Assembly (NCBI RefSeq): GCF_025673445.1
Contig: NZ_JAOVQN010000001.1
Span: 310,001 to 374,000 of the forward strand
DNA length: 64,000 nt
DNA from: Ruegeria_B marisflavi
GTDB lineage: Bacteria > Pseudomonadota > Alphaproteobacteria > Rhodobacterales > Rhodobacteraceae
Direction of reading: 5' to 3'
In this document: one piece after another, positions 17,957 to 26,137 of the stretch
How positions within the stretch are numbered: position 1 is the stretch's first letter
Layout of the letters: each line of letters begins with the position of its first letter
Notes under the pieces: generated by a model
Database searches by the model: none
What the model was told of the DNA's origin: nothing
Seen by the model: only the letters and a program-made list of their open reading frames with translations
Position numbers and translations under genes: made by a program

Positions 17957-18679
17957 TCAATGGGCCTCCATGCTCAGACCCATCAACCGCTCCTGTAGGG
18001 CGGCATCGGTGGCCAGTTCGCGCATCTCACCGGACCAGATGATGCGCCCGTCATCCATCACGCAGGCGCTGTCGCCCAGCGCCCGCGCGACCGAGAAATT
18101 CTGTTCCACCAGCAGGATCGAGGCACCCTGCGCCTTCAACTCGCGCAGCGCCCGGGCCATGGTCGACACGATGGCGGGCGCCAGCCCCTTGGTGGGCTCG
18201 TCGATCAGATAGAGCCTACGTTCCTCGACCATCGCGCGCGCGATCGACAGCATCTGTTTCTGTCCGCCCGAGAGGTTCCCGGCCTCGGACTTCCAGAATG
18301 TCTTGAGCGGCGGAAAGGCCTGGAACACCCAGTCGAGCCGGGCGCTGTCGATGGGGCCGGACACGGCGGCCAGTACCATGTTTTCCTCGACCGTGAGATT
18401 GGCAAAGATGCCCATATCCTCGGGCACAAACCCGACACCGGCCCGCGCGATGGCGGGTGTCGGCATCTGGGTGATGTCCTGCCCGTCCAGCAGGATCCGG
18501 CCCTGACGCGCACGCCAATGCCCGATGATCGTGCGCAAGGTGGTGGTCTTGCCAACCCCGTTGCGCCCCAAGAGCATCGTCACCGCGCCGCGCGGCACCT
18601 CCAGGTCTACCCCTTGCAGGATGTGATACTGGGCGATGTTGGTATAGACGCCCTCCAGCCGCAGGATCGGATCAGACAT
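17957..18679 (-). CDS. livF: Liv-type ABC transporter ATP-binding protein (LivF family)
   Basis: One of the two cytoplasmic ATPases of the importer, 240 residues. Walker A is GRNGVGKTTTLRTI, the signature is NLSGGQKQMLSIARAM, and Walker B is LYLIDEPTKGLAPAIV, all intact. The LivF-specific opening ILRLEGVYTNIAQYHILQGV is present. Its start overlaps the livG stop by 8 bases, so the ATPase pair is translationally coupled. It works with LivG on the LivH/LivM pore. Confidence 0.95.
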   Translation of the reverse strand: MSDPILRLEGVYTNIAQYHILQGVDLEVPRGAVTMLLGRNGVGKTTTLRTIIGHWRARQGRILLDGQDITQMPTPAIARAGVGFVPEDMGIFANLTVEENMVLAAVSGPIDSARLDWVFQAFPPLKTFWKSEAGNLSGGQKQMLSIARAMVEERRLYLIDEPTKGLAPAIVSTMARALRELKAQGASILLVEQNFSVARALGDSACVMDDGRIIWSGEMRELATDAALQERLMGLSMEAH

Positions 18680-19436
18680 CTTCCAGCTCCCGGCCCATAT
18701 AGGCCTCTTGCACCACGTCCGAGGCCATCACCGTGGCCGGATCGCCATCGGCGGCCAGCGCGCCGTTATGCAGCACGATGATGCGGTCGGCCAGCGTGCG
18801 GATCACGTCCATCTTGTGTTCCACCAGCAGGATCGTCCTGTCGCGCTGCTCTTTCAGCTCGGCAATCAGGTCCAGCACCACGGGCGCCTCGTCCACACTC
18901 ATGCCCGCCGTGGGTTCGTCGAACATATACACGGCGGGGTCGAGCGCGATCAGCAGGGCGACCTCCAGCTTGCGCTGGTTGCCATGGCTCAGCTCGGACA
19001 CGGTCTGGTCGCGGTTGTCGATCAGCCGCACTCGGTTCAGGATCGCTTCGGCGGCCTCGGTCAGTTCGGTGTGACGGCTGGCCATCGACCACAGGTTCAT
19101 CCCCTGGCCTGCCTTGGACTGCACCACCAGGCGCACGTTTTCCAGCACGCTGAGATTGGGAAACAGGTTGGTCAGCTGGAACGCGCGCCCAATCCCGGCG
19201 CGGGTGCGTTGGGACACCGACTGGCCCGAGATATCACGCCCACGCAGCAGGACACGACCCGCGCTGGCCGGGATCTGGCCCGAGATCAGGTTGAAATAGG
19301 TGGTCTTGCCGGCACCGTTCGGACCCACGATCGCGGTGAGTTCCCCGGTGTGAAAGGCGCACGAGACCGCGTCCACGGCCACATGGCCGCCAAACCGCAC
19401 GGTCAGCCCCTCGGTCGCCAGGATGGGGGATGTCAT
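18672..19436 (-). CDS. livG: Liv-type ABC transporter ATP-binding protein (LivG family)
   Basis: Second ATPase of the importer, 254 residues. Walker A is GPNGAGKTTYFNLISGQIP; the signature region is degenerate, reading SELSHGNQRKLEVALLIA as usual for LivG; Walker B is AVYMFDEPTAGMSVDEA. LivG-type FQLTNLFPNLSVLENVRL is present. I chose the ATG at 19436 (GGAAGACAGAGCC upstream). The in-frame ATG at 19487 lies inside a strong terminator-like hairpin and is not credible. It sits between the binding-protein gene and livF. Confidence 0.94.
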   Translation of the reverse strand: MTSPILATEGLTVRFGGHVAVDAVSCAFHTGELTAIVGPNGAGKTTYFNLISGQIPASAGRVLLRGRDISGQSVSQRTRAGIGRAFQLTNLFPNLSVLENVRLVVQSKAGQGMNLWSMASRHTELTEAAEAILNRVRLIDNRDQTVSELSHGNQRKLEVALLIALDPAVYMFDEPTAGMSVDEAPVVLDLIAELKEQRDRTILLVEHKMDVIRTLADRIIVLHNGALAADGDPATVMASDVVQEAYMGRELEDV

Positions 19437-19455
19437 GGCTCTGTCTTCCGCTTGC

Positions 19456-19497
19456 AAAAAGGCCGGTCCCGGCGCGTAGCGCGCCATGGGACCGGCC
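19456..19497 (-). terminator. Terminator-like hairpin between the binding-protein gene and livG
   Basis: On the minus strand, GGCCGGTCCC pairs perfectly with GGGACCGGCC, with an inner GGCGC/GCGCC pairing, and the stem is followed by TTTTT. It lies 11 bases after the binding-protein stop. It probably reduces read-through so that the periplasmic protein is made in excess of the membrane parts, a known pattern for such operons. Confidence 0.75.
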
Positions 19498-19508
19498 AGG
19501 TCGGGGAG

Positions 19509-20684
19509 TTAGTTGTTGCGGATCGGGATCGGTAGGTCGTCGATCGTCAGTTCACGCACCAGTTCGGGGATGGCCCAGTCGACATTCGGGTCGACCTTGA
19601 TCTTGAAGTGGTACATGGATTGCAGCGCCTGGTGATCCTCGGGGCGAAACATCATCTTGCCCTTGGGGGTCTCCCATTCCATGCCTTCCATGGCCGAGAT
19701 CAGCGCCTCGGTATCGGTGGAACCTGCCTTCTTGATGGCCTCGATCACGGCGATACCAGCGGCCATGCCGCCTGCGGTGAAGAAATCGGGCGGGGTGCCG
19801 AAGCGGTCCTGATGGGTCTTGACCAGCCAGTCGTTCACCGGGTTCTGCGGGATCTCGTAATAATAATAGGTCGCGCCCTGCATGCCCGGGAAATCCTTGT
19901 AGGCCGCCATTGCCGCCAGGATGTTGCCGCCGGTCGCGATCTCGATGCCGAAACGGCTGGGATCCATCGCCTGGATCTTGCCCATCGGATTGCCGCCACC
20001 GGCCCAGATGATGAACAGGCGTTTTTCGCCGTCCAGATCCTTCATCGCGTTAAAGATACGCTCGGCCGCTGCGGTAAAGTCGGTGGTGTCGGTCGGCACG
20101 TATTCCTCGTGCACGACGCCCGAGCCTGCGCCCTCCAGTGCTTCCTTGAAGGCGGCGATGCCGTCGCGGCCAAAGGCGTAGTCCTGCGCCAGCGTCGCGA
20201 TATGCACATTCTCGCCCGCCAGTGCGATGGCATTCGACACCGCGTCCTGGCTGCTGTTGCGTCCGGTTCGGAAGATATAGCGGTTCCAGTTGGCCCCGGT
20301 GATGGAATCCGCCACCGCCGGTTCGACGATCAGGATCTTTTCGTATTCCTCGGCCACCGGTAGCATCGCCAGCGCCACGCCCGAGCTGACCGGGCCCACG
20401 GCCAGATCGACCTCGTCGTCGCCATAGGCCTCTTCCAGCAGGGCTTTGCCGTTTTCCGGCTTCAGTTGGGTGTCTTTCTCGATCACCACGATCTTTTCGC
20501 CATTGATCTCCATCGACCCGCCGGTGGCATATTCCAGCCCCAGCATCAGGCCGTCATGAGACTGCTTGGCATAGGCTTCGAACGGGCCGGTCTTGCCATA
20601 GACATGGGCGATCTTGATGTCGGCGGCCGCTGCGGATGCCAGTGCCAATACCGACACCGCACCTGCGCACAAAATGCGTTTCAT
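19509..20684 (-). CDS. Periplasmic substrate-binding protein of the Liv-type ABC transporter
   Basis: A 391-residue exported binding protein of the LivJ/LivK (Leu/Ile/Val-binding) fold. The signal peptide MKRILCAGAVSVLALASAAA ends about residue 21. The mature start DIKIAHVYGKTGPFEAYAKQ is the family's first strand and ligand loop. VGPVSSGVALAMLPVAEEYE and TATLAQDY-like TLAQDYAFG follow. It looks more like the branch that binds aromatic or carboxylic ligands than a strict amino-acid binder, given the neighbouring hpcH and hpaD genes; that is inference. GGGGAGGAG precedes the ATG. It is the first gene of the liv operon. Confidence 0.92.
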   Translation of the reverse strand: MKRILCAGAVSVLALASAAAADIKIAHVYGKTGPFEAYAKQSHDGLMLGLEYATGGSMEINGEKIVVIEKDTQLKPENGKALLEEAYGDDEVDLAVGPVSSGVALAMLPVAEEYEKILIVEPAVADSITGANWNRYIFRTGRNSSQDAVSNAIALAGENVHIATLAQDYAFGRDGIAAFKEALEGAGSGVVHEEYVPTDTTDFTAAAERIFNAMKDLDGEKRLFIIWAGGGNPMGKIQAMDPSRFGIEIATGGNILAAMAAYKDFPGMQGATYYYYEIPQNPVNDWLVKTHQDRFGTPPDFFTAGGMAAGIAVIEAIKKAGSTDTEALISAMEGMEWETPKGKMMFRPEDHQALQSMYHFKIKVDPNVDWAIPELVRELTIDDLPIPIRNN

Positions 20685-20831
20685 GTTTCTCCTCCCCGAT
20701 GTGCGCCTTGGGTGTCGGCGCGTCGTGCTTAGAATGGCAACAGGCTAGTTGTGAGGAGCGGTTTCGGTCAATTATGCGGAAATACGTACCCGCGTCGGGT
20801 GCTGCGACAGTCTCCGGATGAACGCTGTGGA

Positions 20832-21602
20832 TCAGGCGGATTTCCACTGTGCCGACAGCCGCCGCGCGGAATTGGCCAGCAGCATCACGTCCAGCCCGAC
20901 AGCCACAAACTGGGCGCCCATATCCAGATAGGCTTGAGTCGCCTCGTCGGTGGTTCCCAGGATGCCCGACGCCTTGCCTGCTGCCTGAATACGTTCGATA
21001 GCATCGGCGATCACCGCGCGCACCTCGGGGGCCGCGCTGTTGCCCTGAAACCCCATGTCGGTGGACAGGTCGGCGGGTCCGATAAAGACACCGTCCACCC
21101 CGTCGACGGTCATGATCTCGTCCAGCGCCGCAATGCCGGCGCGGTTCTCGACCTGCACCAGCAGACAGATCTCCTGGTCAGCGGTCTGGATGTATTCGCT
21201 GATACTGCCAAACATGGTGGCCCGGGCCGCAGTGGCGCCGACACCGCGTACTCCATCGGGCGGATAGCGGCAGGCACGCACCAGTTGACGGGCCTGATCG
21301 GCGCTTTCCACGATGGGCACCAGGACCGTTTGCGCGCCCGCGTCCAGCACCTGCTTGATGATCCAGTCCTCGCCCACCGGCACCCGCACGACCGGATGCG
21401 ACGGGCTGGCGGCCAGCGCGGTCAACTGGTCGCGGATCGAGCGGATGTCGTTGGGCGCATGCTCACCATCCACCACCAGCCAGTCAAAGCCGCAGGTTCC
21501 CATGATCTCGGCCACGCTGGGTTCGGCAAAGCTCATCCAGCAGCCGATCTGGCGTTTGCCCTCGGCAAGGGCCTGTTTGAACAAGTTCTTGGGAGCGGGC
21601 AT
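20832..21602 (-). CDS. hpcH: HpcH/HpaI family class II aldolase (4-hydroxy-2-oxoheptanedioate aldolase type)
   Basis: Splits 4-hydroxy-2-oxo acids into pyruvate and an aldehyde; in the homoprotocatechuate pathway it yields pyruvate and succinate semialdehyde. The 256-residue product has the family motifs FDWLVVDGEHAPND (general-base His), VQVENRAGIAALDEI (metal Glu) and GVFIGPADLSTDMGF (metal Asp). Length is normal. It lies 63 bases downstream of the PLP decarboxylase gene on the same strand and ends 147 bases before the Liv operon start. The pairing with hpaD and hpaR supports a role in homoprotocatechuate degradation, although related aldolases act on other substrates. Confidence 0.9.
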   Translation of the reverse strand: MPAPKNLFKQALAEGKRQIGCWMSFAEPSVAEIMGTCGFDWLVVDGEHAPNDIRSIRDQLTALAASPSHPVVRVPVGEDWIIKQVLDAGAQTVLVPIVESADQARQLVRACRYPPDGVRGVGATAARATMFGSISEYIQTADQEICLLVQVENRAGIAALDEIMTVDGVDGVFIGPADLSTDMGFQGNSAAPEVRAVIADAIERIQAAGKASGILGTTDEATQAYLDMGAQFVAVGLDVMLLANSARRLSAQWKSA

Positions 21603-21665
21603 TGTGGTCTCCTCTGGTCAGGTCTTGGGGTCAGCCTGCGTCAGCGCACAGGTCCCGTCCAGCAT

Positions 21666-23075
21666 TCAGGGCAGAGCGCGAGCGATTTCTGTGATTACGT
21701 CAAAGGCCATCATCACATCGGTCTCGGTGGTTTCGAACTGCCCAGCCTGGAACCGGATCACAAGCGCGCCATCGACGCGGGTCTGGGTCAGGTAGATACG
21801 CCCGTCATCGTTGATCGCATTGACCAAACGCTGGTTCAACTCGTCCGGGTCGGATCTGTCGCGCAGATAGCGGAAGGTCCAGAGCGACCACATCGGCGGC
21901 GTCACGATCTCGAAATCCGGCTCGGCAGCCAGCCGGTCATGCAATGCGCTCGACCAGGCGATATGGTTGCGCAGCCTCTGGCGCAGCCCCTCCATCCCAT
22001 AGCTGCGCATCAGGAACCACAGTTTCAGCGCCCGGAACCGGCGACCCAGCGGCACCGACCATTCCGAATAGTTGATAACCCCGTCGCGCCCGTGGGTCTT
22101 GAGATACTCGGGTTGGATCGCCAGTGTACGCACCAGATCGTCGGGGTTCTTCAGGAAATGCGCCGAACAGTCGAACTGCACCCCCAGCCATTTATGGGGG
22201 TTGAACACGATACTGTCGGCGCGCGCGATGCCGGGCCAGTAATGGCGGAACTCGGGGCAGATCATCGCCGACCCGGCCCAGGCCGCGTCCACATGGGTAT
22301 AGAGTCCGTATGTCTCGGCCACATCCAGACAGCGATCCACCGGGTCGGTGGCCCCCGTACCGGTGCCGCCCACGCACAGGATCAGGCCTGCCGGGTGCAG
22401 CCCCGCCGCAAGATCGGTCTTGATCGCTGCCTCGAGCGCGCCGGGGTTCATGCCACGCCAGTCGCCCTTGATCGGCACACGCACCAGATTGTCCTGGCCG
22501 ATCCCTGCCACCCAGATGGCGCGATCGATCGAGGTATGAACCTCGGACGAGCAATAGACACGCAACGGTTTCTGGCCGAACAGCCCCTGCCGGTTCCCCT
22601 GCCAGTCCAGCGCCTTTTCCCTAAGTGTCAGCACTGCCGCCAGGGTCGCGGATGAGGCACTGTCCTGGATTACGCCTGCGAACCCTTCGGGCAGATCCAA
22701 TGCCTGACGCAGCCAGTCCATCATCCGCGTTTCCATTTCGGTCGCGGCGGGTGAGGTCTGCCACAGCATGCATTGCGGCGCGATGGCCGAGGCTAGGAAC
22801 TCGGCCAGGACCGAGGGAGCAGATGCGTTCGAGTTGAAATAGGCAAAGAAGCGCGGGTGCTGCCAATGGGTGATCCCGGGCATCACGATATCATCGAAAT
22901 CGCGAAAGATATCTTCCATCGCTTCGGGAGTCTCGGGCGGTGTTGCGGGCAGGGCGTTCAACACTGCGCCCGGCTCTGTCCGGGCGCGCACGGGGCGGTC
23001 GCCCACGGTCAGGTGATAATCCTGCGTCCAGTCGGCAACTCTGCGGCCCCAATCGGCGAATTCATCCCATTTCAT
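21666..23075 (-). CDS. PLP-dependent group II decarboxylase (aromatic L-amino acid decarboxylase-like)
   Basis: A 469-residue cytoplasmic enzyme of the pyridoxal-phosphate decarboxylase family that includes dopa, tyrosine and tryptophan decarboxylases. The cofactor lysine is in VFNPHKWLGVQFDCSA (about residue 303). THVDAAWAGSAMICPE holds the pyridine-ring Asp, and the substrate region GITHWQHPRFFAYFNSNAS is very typical. Placed between hpaD and hpcH with a 21-base gap to hpaD, it may produce tyramine or dopamine from tyrosine or dopa, or act on a related amino acid, feeding the homoprotocatechuate ring-cleavage route. Substrate is not readable from the sequence. Confidence 0.88.
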   Translation of the reverse strand: MKWDEFADWGRRVADWTQDYHLTVGDRPVRARTEPGAVLNALPATPPETPEAMEDIFRDFDDIVMPGITHWQHPRFFAYFNSNASAPSVLAEFLASAIAPQCMLWQTSPAATEMETRMMDWLRQALDLPEGFAGVIQDSASSATLAAVLTLREKALDWQGNRQGLFGQKPLRVYCSSEVHTSIDRAIWVAGIGQDNLVRVPIKGDWRGMNPGALEAAIKTDLAAGLHPAGLILCVGGTGTGATDPVDRCLDVAETYGLYTHVDAAWAGSAMICPEFRHYWPGIARADSIVFNPHKWLGVQFDCSAHFLKNPDDLVRTLAIQPEYLKTHGRDGVINYSEWSVPLGRRFRALKLWFLMRSYGMEGLRQRLRNHIAWSSALHDRLAAEPDFEIVTPPMWSLWTFRYLRDRSDPDELNQRLVNAINDDGRIYLTQTRVDGALVIRFQAGQFETTETDVMMAFDVITEIARALP

Positions 23076-23096
23076 CTGTCGTATCCTCGCCTGCCC

Positions 23097-24077
23097 TCAG
23101 GGGGCAATGATCGGTTGCGCCTTGAGGGCGCTCGGCGCTGGTTCGGCGCCTTCGAAGGTTGACCCTTCTTCGAACCAGCTTTTGGGCGCGGGTGCCCCCC
23201 ATAGCGTTTGGCGCTGCGGGTCGGTGAGCGACCAGCGGATCGGTTCCAGATCCGGATCGACCGTCTGATAGTCCGAACAATAGATCTCGATCCGGTGCCC
23301 GTCAGGGTCGCGGACATAAAGGAAGAAGGCGTTCGAGATCCCGTGCCGCCCCGGCCCGCGCTCGATATTGGCGACATAGCCGGTGGTGCTCATCAGATCG
23401 AGCAGGTCGATGATGTTGAGCGGGGTCGGCACCCAGAAGGCGGTGTGATGCAGGCGCGGGCCCAGCCCGTTGGTAAAGGCCACGTCATGCACGCCGCCCT
23501 TGCGGTGCATCCAGGCGGCCCAGAGGCGGCCGCTTTCGTCATCTTCGGTGTATTCGGTGACGCGAAACCCCATCTCGCCATAAAAGGCGACACTGGCATC
23601 CACATCGGCCGAGAACATGTTGAAATGGTCGATCCTGAGCGGCTTTACCCCGTTATAGAGCCGGTATTGCTGATGGATCGGTGGCAGCCTGTCCATCCGC
23701 ACATAGAATTCCAGCGGAATGCCCCAAGGATCGCGGGTGCGCAGCGTCCGGCCCATATGCGGGCGCTCGACCCAGGCGGTGGGTAAAGATTTTTCGGCGA
23801 AAAAGCTTTCGGCCCGCTCCAGGTCTGGTTCGTCATACAGCTTGAAGCCCAGCACGCCGACATCGGCCGTATCGGCCTGAACCAGAACGATGCAGTGGTG
23901 ACCGCGCTCTTCCATCGCGCGCAGATACAGACGCCCTGTCTCTTCATGCGTAACCTGAAGACCCAGGATGTCGATATAGAAGGCGCGGCTGGCCGCCAGG
24001 TCCCTCACCCGGTATTCCACATGGCTGAGACGCACGATGTTGAACGGCGGGTACAGGTTCGGTGCGGGAACTGGCAT
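23097..24077 (-). CDS. hpaD: 3,4-dihydroxyphenylacetate 2,3-dioxygenase (extradiol)
   Basis: Iron- or manganese-dependent extradiol dioxygenase of the vicinal-oxygen-chelate type that opens homoprotocatechuate between C2 and C3. The 326-residue product has two repeated domains. The three metal ligands are visible as His in RIDHFNMFSADVD, His in GPRLHHTAFWVP and Glu in DPDGHRIEIYCSDY, together with the acid-base residues typical of HPCD. I chose the ATG at 24077, which has CAGGA upstream; the ATG at 24116 lies inside the operator and has no ribosome site. It is the first gene of a minus-strand unit with the decarboxylase and hpcH, and is controlled by the palindrome at 24117-24132. Confidence 0.93.
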   Translation of the reverse strand: MPVPAPNLYPPFNIVRLSHVEYRVRDLAASRAFYIDILGLQVTHEETGRLYLRAMEERGHHCIVLVQADTADVGVLGFKLYDEPDLERAESFFAEKSLPTAWVERPHMGRTLRTRDPWGIPLEFYVRMDRLPPIHQQYRLYNGVKPLRIDHFNMFSADVDASVAFYGEMGFRVTEYTEDDESGRLWAAWMHRKGGVHDVAFTNGLGPRLHHTAFWVPTPLNIIDLLDLMSTTGYVANIERGPGRHGISNAFFLYVRDPDGHRIEIYCSDYQTVDPDLEPIRWSLTDPQRQTLWGAPAPKSWFEEGSTFEGAEPAPSALKAQPIIAP

Positions 24078-24110
24078 GTGAGTCCTGCTTGGCTGAGGGT
24101 TGATTTTGAT

Positions 24111-24140
24111 TAACATGTGAAATTAATTTCACCTTGTCAA
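24111..24140 (-). promoter_or_regulatory. hpaD promoter with MarR-type operator palindrome
   Basis: A perfect 16-base palindrome, GTGAAATTAATTTCAC (24117-24132), lies between hpaD and the divergent hpaR. On the minus strand a consensus -35 TTGACA (24135-24140) precedes it, and a weak -10 such as ATGTTA ends near 24111, so the palindrome fills the spacer. A repressor bound there would block RNA polymerase. HpaR is the obvious candidate, since MarR proteins bind such palindromes. Confidence 0.8.
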
Positions 24141-24210
24141 ATCCGTTTTGACCGGCGTCCTGAGGCCATTCGCCCGTTGCGGGGCGCTGAGATTTCGGCA
24201 AGACTTCGTT

Positions 24211-24648
24211 ATGAACTCCGATTTGCCCTTAACTTCAAGGTCCTTGCCGATCGCGCTGCTCAGGGCGCGCGAACGTGTCATGGGGCCGATCCGTGCCATT
24301 CTGATGGATGTCGGGATTACCGAACAACAATGGCGCGTCCTTCGTGTCCTCGAAGAGGAGGGACCACAGGATCCGACTCGAATCGCGGATCAGGCGTGTC
24401 TGCTGTTGCCCAGCCTGACCCGGATCCTTCAGAAACTGGAAGAGAAGGATTTGATCACGCGGCAACCTGATCCCGGTGACAGGCGCAAACAGATTGTCAA
24501 TATCACGCCGGCTGGAGCCAAGATCATTCGCGATAACCTGGGCGCCAGCCAGGCTGTGTTTGATGATATCCGAACGCAGTTGGGGGCCGATCGCTTCGAA
24601 ACACTGCTTGATCTTCTAAATGAGCTCTATCAGGAAAAATCCGTCTGA
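24211..24648 (+). CDS. hpaR: HpaR, MarR-family regulator of homoprotocatechuate degradation
   Basis: A 145-residue winged-helix repressor of the MarR family; ligand aromatic acids normally release it from DNA. MNSDLPLTSRSLPIALLRAR resembles the HpaR N-terminus. The recognition helix region is DQACLLLPSLTRILQKLEEK, and the wing is RQPDPGDRRKQIVNITPAG. The ATG at 24211 gives the usual length; an upstream TTG at 24148 would add 21 residues without homology. It is divergent from hpaD across the palindromic operator, so it probably controls hpaD, the decarboxylase and hpcH as well as itself. Confidence 0.92.
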   Translation: MNSDLPLTSRSLPIALLRARERVMGPIRAILMDVGITEQQWRVLRVLEEEGPQDPTRIADQACLLLPSLTRILQKLEEKDLITRQPDPGDRRKQIVNITPAGAKIIRDNLGASQAVFDDIRTQLGADRFETLLDLLNELYQEKSV

Positions 24649-24667
24649 GTCCGGGGAGATAGGAGAA

Positions 24668-24700
24668 TCTGCCGGAGAGGAGGGGGTTCTCTCCGGCAGA
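24668..24700 (+). terminator. Hairpin after hpaR
   Basis: A perfect 12-bp stem, TCTGCCGGAGAG with its complement, and a 9-base purine-rich loop begins 20 bases after the hpaR stop. There is no T-run, so termination strength is uncertain. Confidence 0.6.
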
Positions 24701-25102
24701 GGGGTCAGGCTAGAAGTAGCTGCGCCGCCTGACCTTCCAGCAGAAATCGGACGCAATGGTCACCGTCCATGCCGCTGGGTCGTCGGAACATCTGCGGGCC
24801 GGTAGGGACGGCACCTTTGATAACTGAACGGGACGAGGGGGTCTGCCCGTCAGAACGATGTTCCGAGATCTCAGTTTGTCTCTGTCTCACCTTTTCTAAT
24901 CAGAAAGACGCACAACCAAAGGTGGCGCAATATCGATTTTAACGCTTTGATGCATAAAGGCAAGGATTGCGCGAAAAAGTGCCGATGCAATTTTTGGTTG
25001 CAGGCAGGATGCCGCGTATGGCCGTTGAGCGCGGTTCCTGGACAAGCCTGTTGCCAGAGCGTTAGACCAGCCTAAGATGGCGGCATCACTTCGAGGGGGA
25101 AA
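24701..25102. other. Intergenic region upstream of the gentisate genes
   Basis: About 400 bases with no convincing coding sequence; a 61-codon minus-strand frame (24705-24890) lacks coding character. The last 170 bases are AT-rich and must hold the gtdA promoter. TGCA occurs at 24951, 24986 and 24999, but not with the six-base spacing of the box operators. A well-formed ribosome site, GAGGGGGAAA, precedes gtdA. Confidence 0.4.
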
Positions 25103-26137
25103 ATGACCGAGCAGCTTGGCACACTAGAGGAACTGCCGCAGGACTATCGGGATCAGATGGCTGCGGCAGGTGTTGCGCCGCTTTGGCCGATGATGCGCAA
25201 TGTGCTGCCGCATGATGCGCCGAAGCCCGTGACACGCTCGGGGCATTGGTCCTATCCGGCGGTGCGGCCCCTCTTGCTGCGTGCCGGAGAGCTGACGCCG
25301 GTGGAAAAGGCCGAGCGTCGGGTGCTGGTTCTGTCTGATCCGGGGCGCGGTGCGGGAGCGATGCAGGCGACCGCGACCATTTATCTGGGATTGCAACTGT
25401 TGCTTCCGGGAGAGTCGGCGCCGGCACATCGCCACACGCCGTCGGCCGTGCGGATCGTGGTCGAGGGGCAAGGCGGTTATACCGTGGTCGATGGCGAGCG
25501 CCTGGCGATGGAGCCGGGCGATCTGGTGCTGACGCCGGGCGGCGAATGGCACGATCACGGGCATGACGGGGACGAGCCGGTGATCTGGCTCGACGCGCTC
25601 GACCTGCCTCTGTTCGTGCAGCTCGAAGGGTCTTATGCGATCGAGGGCGATTTGCAGGCGCAGCGCAACCGCCCCGATGCCAGCCAGGTCGAATACCGGG
25701 CCGCCGGGCTGGCCCCGTCGCGACGGCCGGGGCGGGGTGCGCGGCGCTATCCGATGATGCGCTATCCCTGGGCCGCGACCGAGGCGGCGCTGCGCCAGAT
25801 GGCGGCCTATGGCGAGGGAATTGCCGAACTGGACTATATCAACCCCGAAACCGGAGAGGATGTGTTGCCCGCGCTTGGTTTCACCGCGATGATGCTGACG
25901 GACGGACAGGTCGAGGCACCGCCGCTGCGCTCGTGCTCTTCGGCCTTTCACGTGATCGCGGGCTCCGGGCGCTGTGAGATCGACGGGCAGGTCATCGAAT
26001 GGGGGCCAAAGGACACATTCACCGCCCCGGTCTTTGCCCGCATCCGGCATCAGGCAGAGAGCGAGGCGTTTATGGTCCGAATCCACGACCGGCCGCTGCA
26101 AGAGAAACTTGGTTACTACGAGGAACGCGCCACATGA
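25103..26137 (+). CDS. gtdA: Gentisate 1,2-dioxygenase
   Basis: Fe(II) cupin enzyme of 344 residues that opens gentisate (2,5-dihydroxybenzoate) to maleylpyruvate. It is bicupin: the N-terminal cupin has the metal triad region PAHRHTPSAVRIVVEGQG and GGEWHDHGHDGD (His ligands). The C-terminal cupin (RSCSSAFHVIAGSGRCEIDG) lacks the full His set, as usual. The N-terminal segment LEELPQDYRDQMAAAGVAPL and the string LPLFVQLEGSYA are typical of gentisate dioxygenases rather than salicylate or hydroxynaphthoate relatives, though the latter cannot be excluded. It overlaps the next gene by ATGA. Confidence 0.9.
   Translation: MTEQLGTLEELPQDYRDQMAAAGVAPLWPMMRNVLPHDAPKPVTRSGHWSYPAVRPLLLRAGELTPVEKAERRVLVLSDPGRGAGAMQATATIYLGLQLLLPGESAPAHRHTPSAVRIVVEGQGGYTVVDGERLAMEPGDLVLTPGGEWHDHGHDGDEPVIWLDALDLPLFVQLEGSYAIEGDLQAQRNRPDASQVEYRAAGLAPSRRPGRGARRYPMMRYPWAATEAALRQMAAYGEGIAELDYINPETGEDVLPALGFTAMMLTDGQVEAPPLRSCSSAFHVIAGSGRCEIDGQVIEWGPKDTFTAPVFARIRHQAESEAFMVRIHDRPLQEKLGYYEERAT

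Noticed and set aside
24705..24890. Possible 61-residue gene on the minus strand after hpaR
   Set aside because: No ribosome site, no coding-like third-position bias, and it overlaps the region after a hairpin terminator.
24986..25002. TGCA pair upstream of gtdA as a further box-type operator
   Set aside because: The spacing is nine bases, not six, and the arms do not continue; the other TGCA nearby is single.
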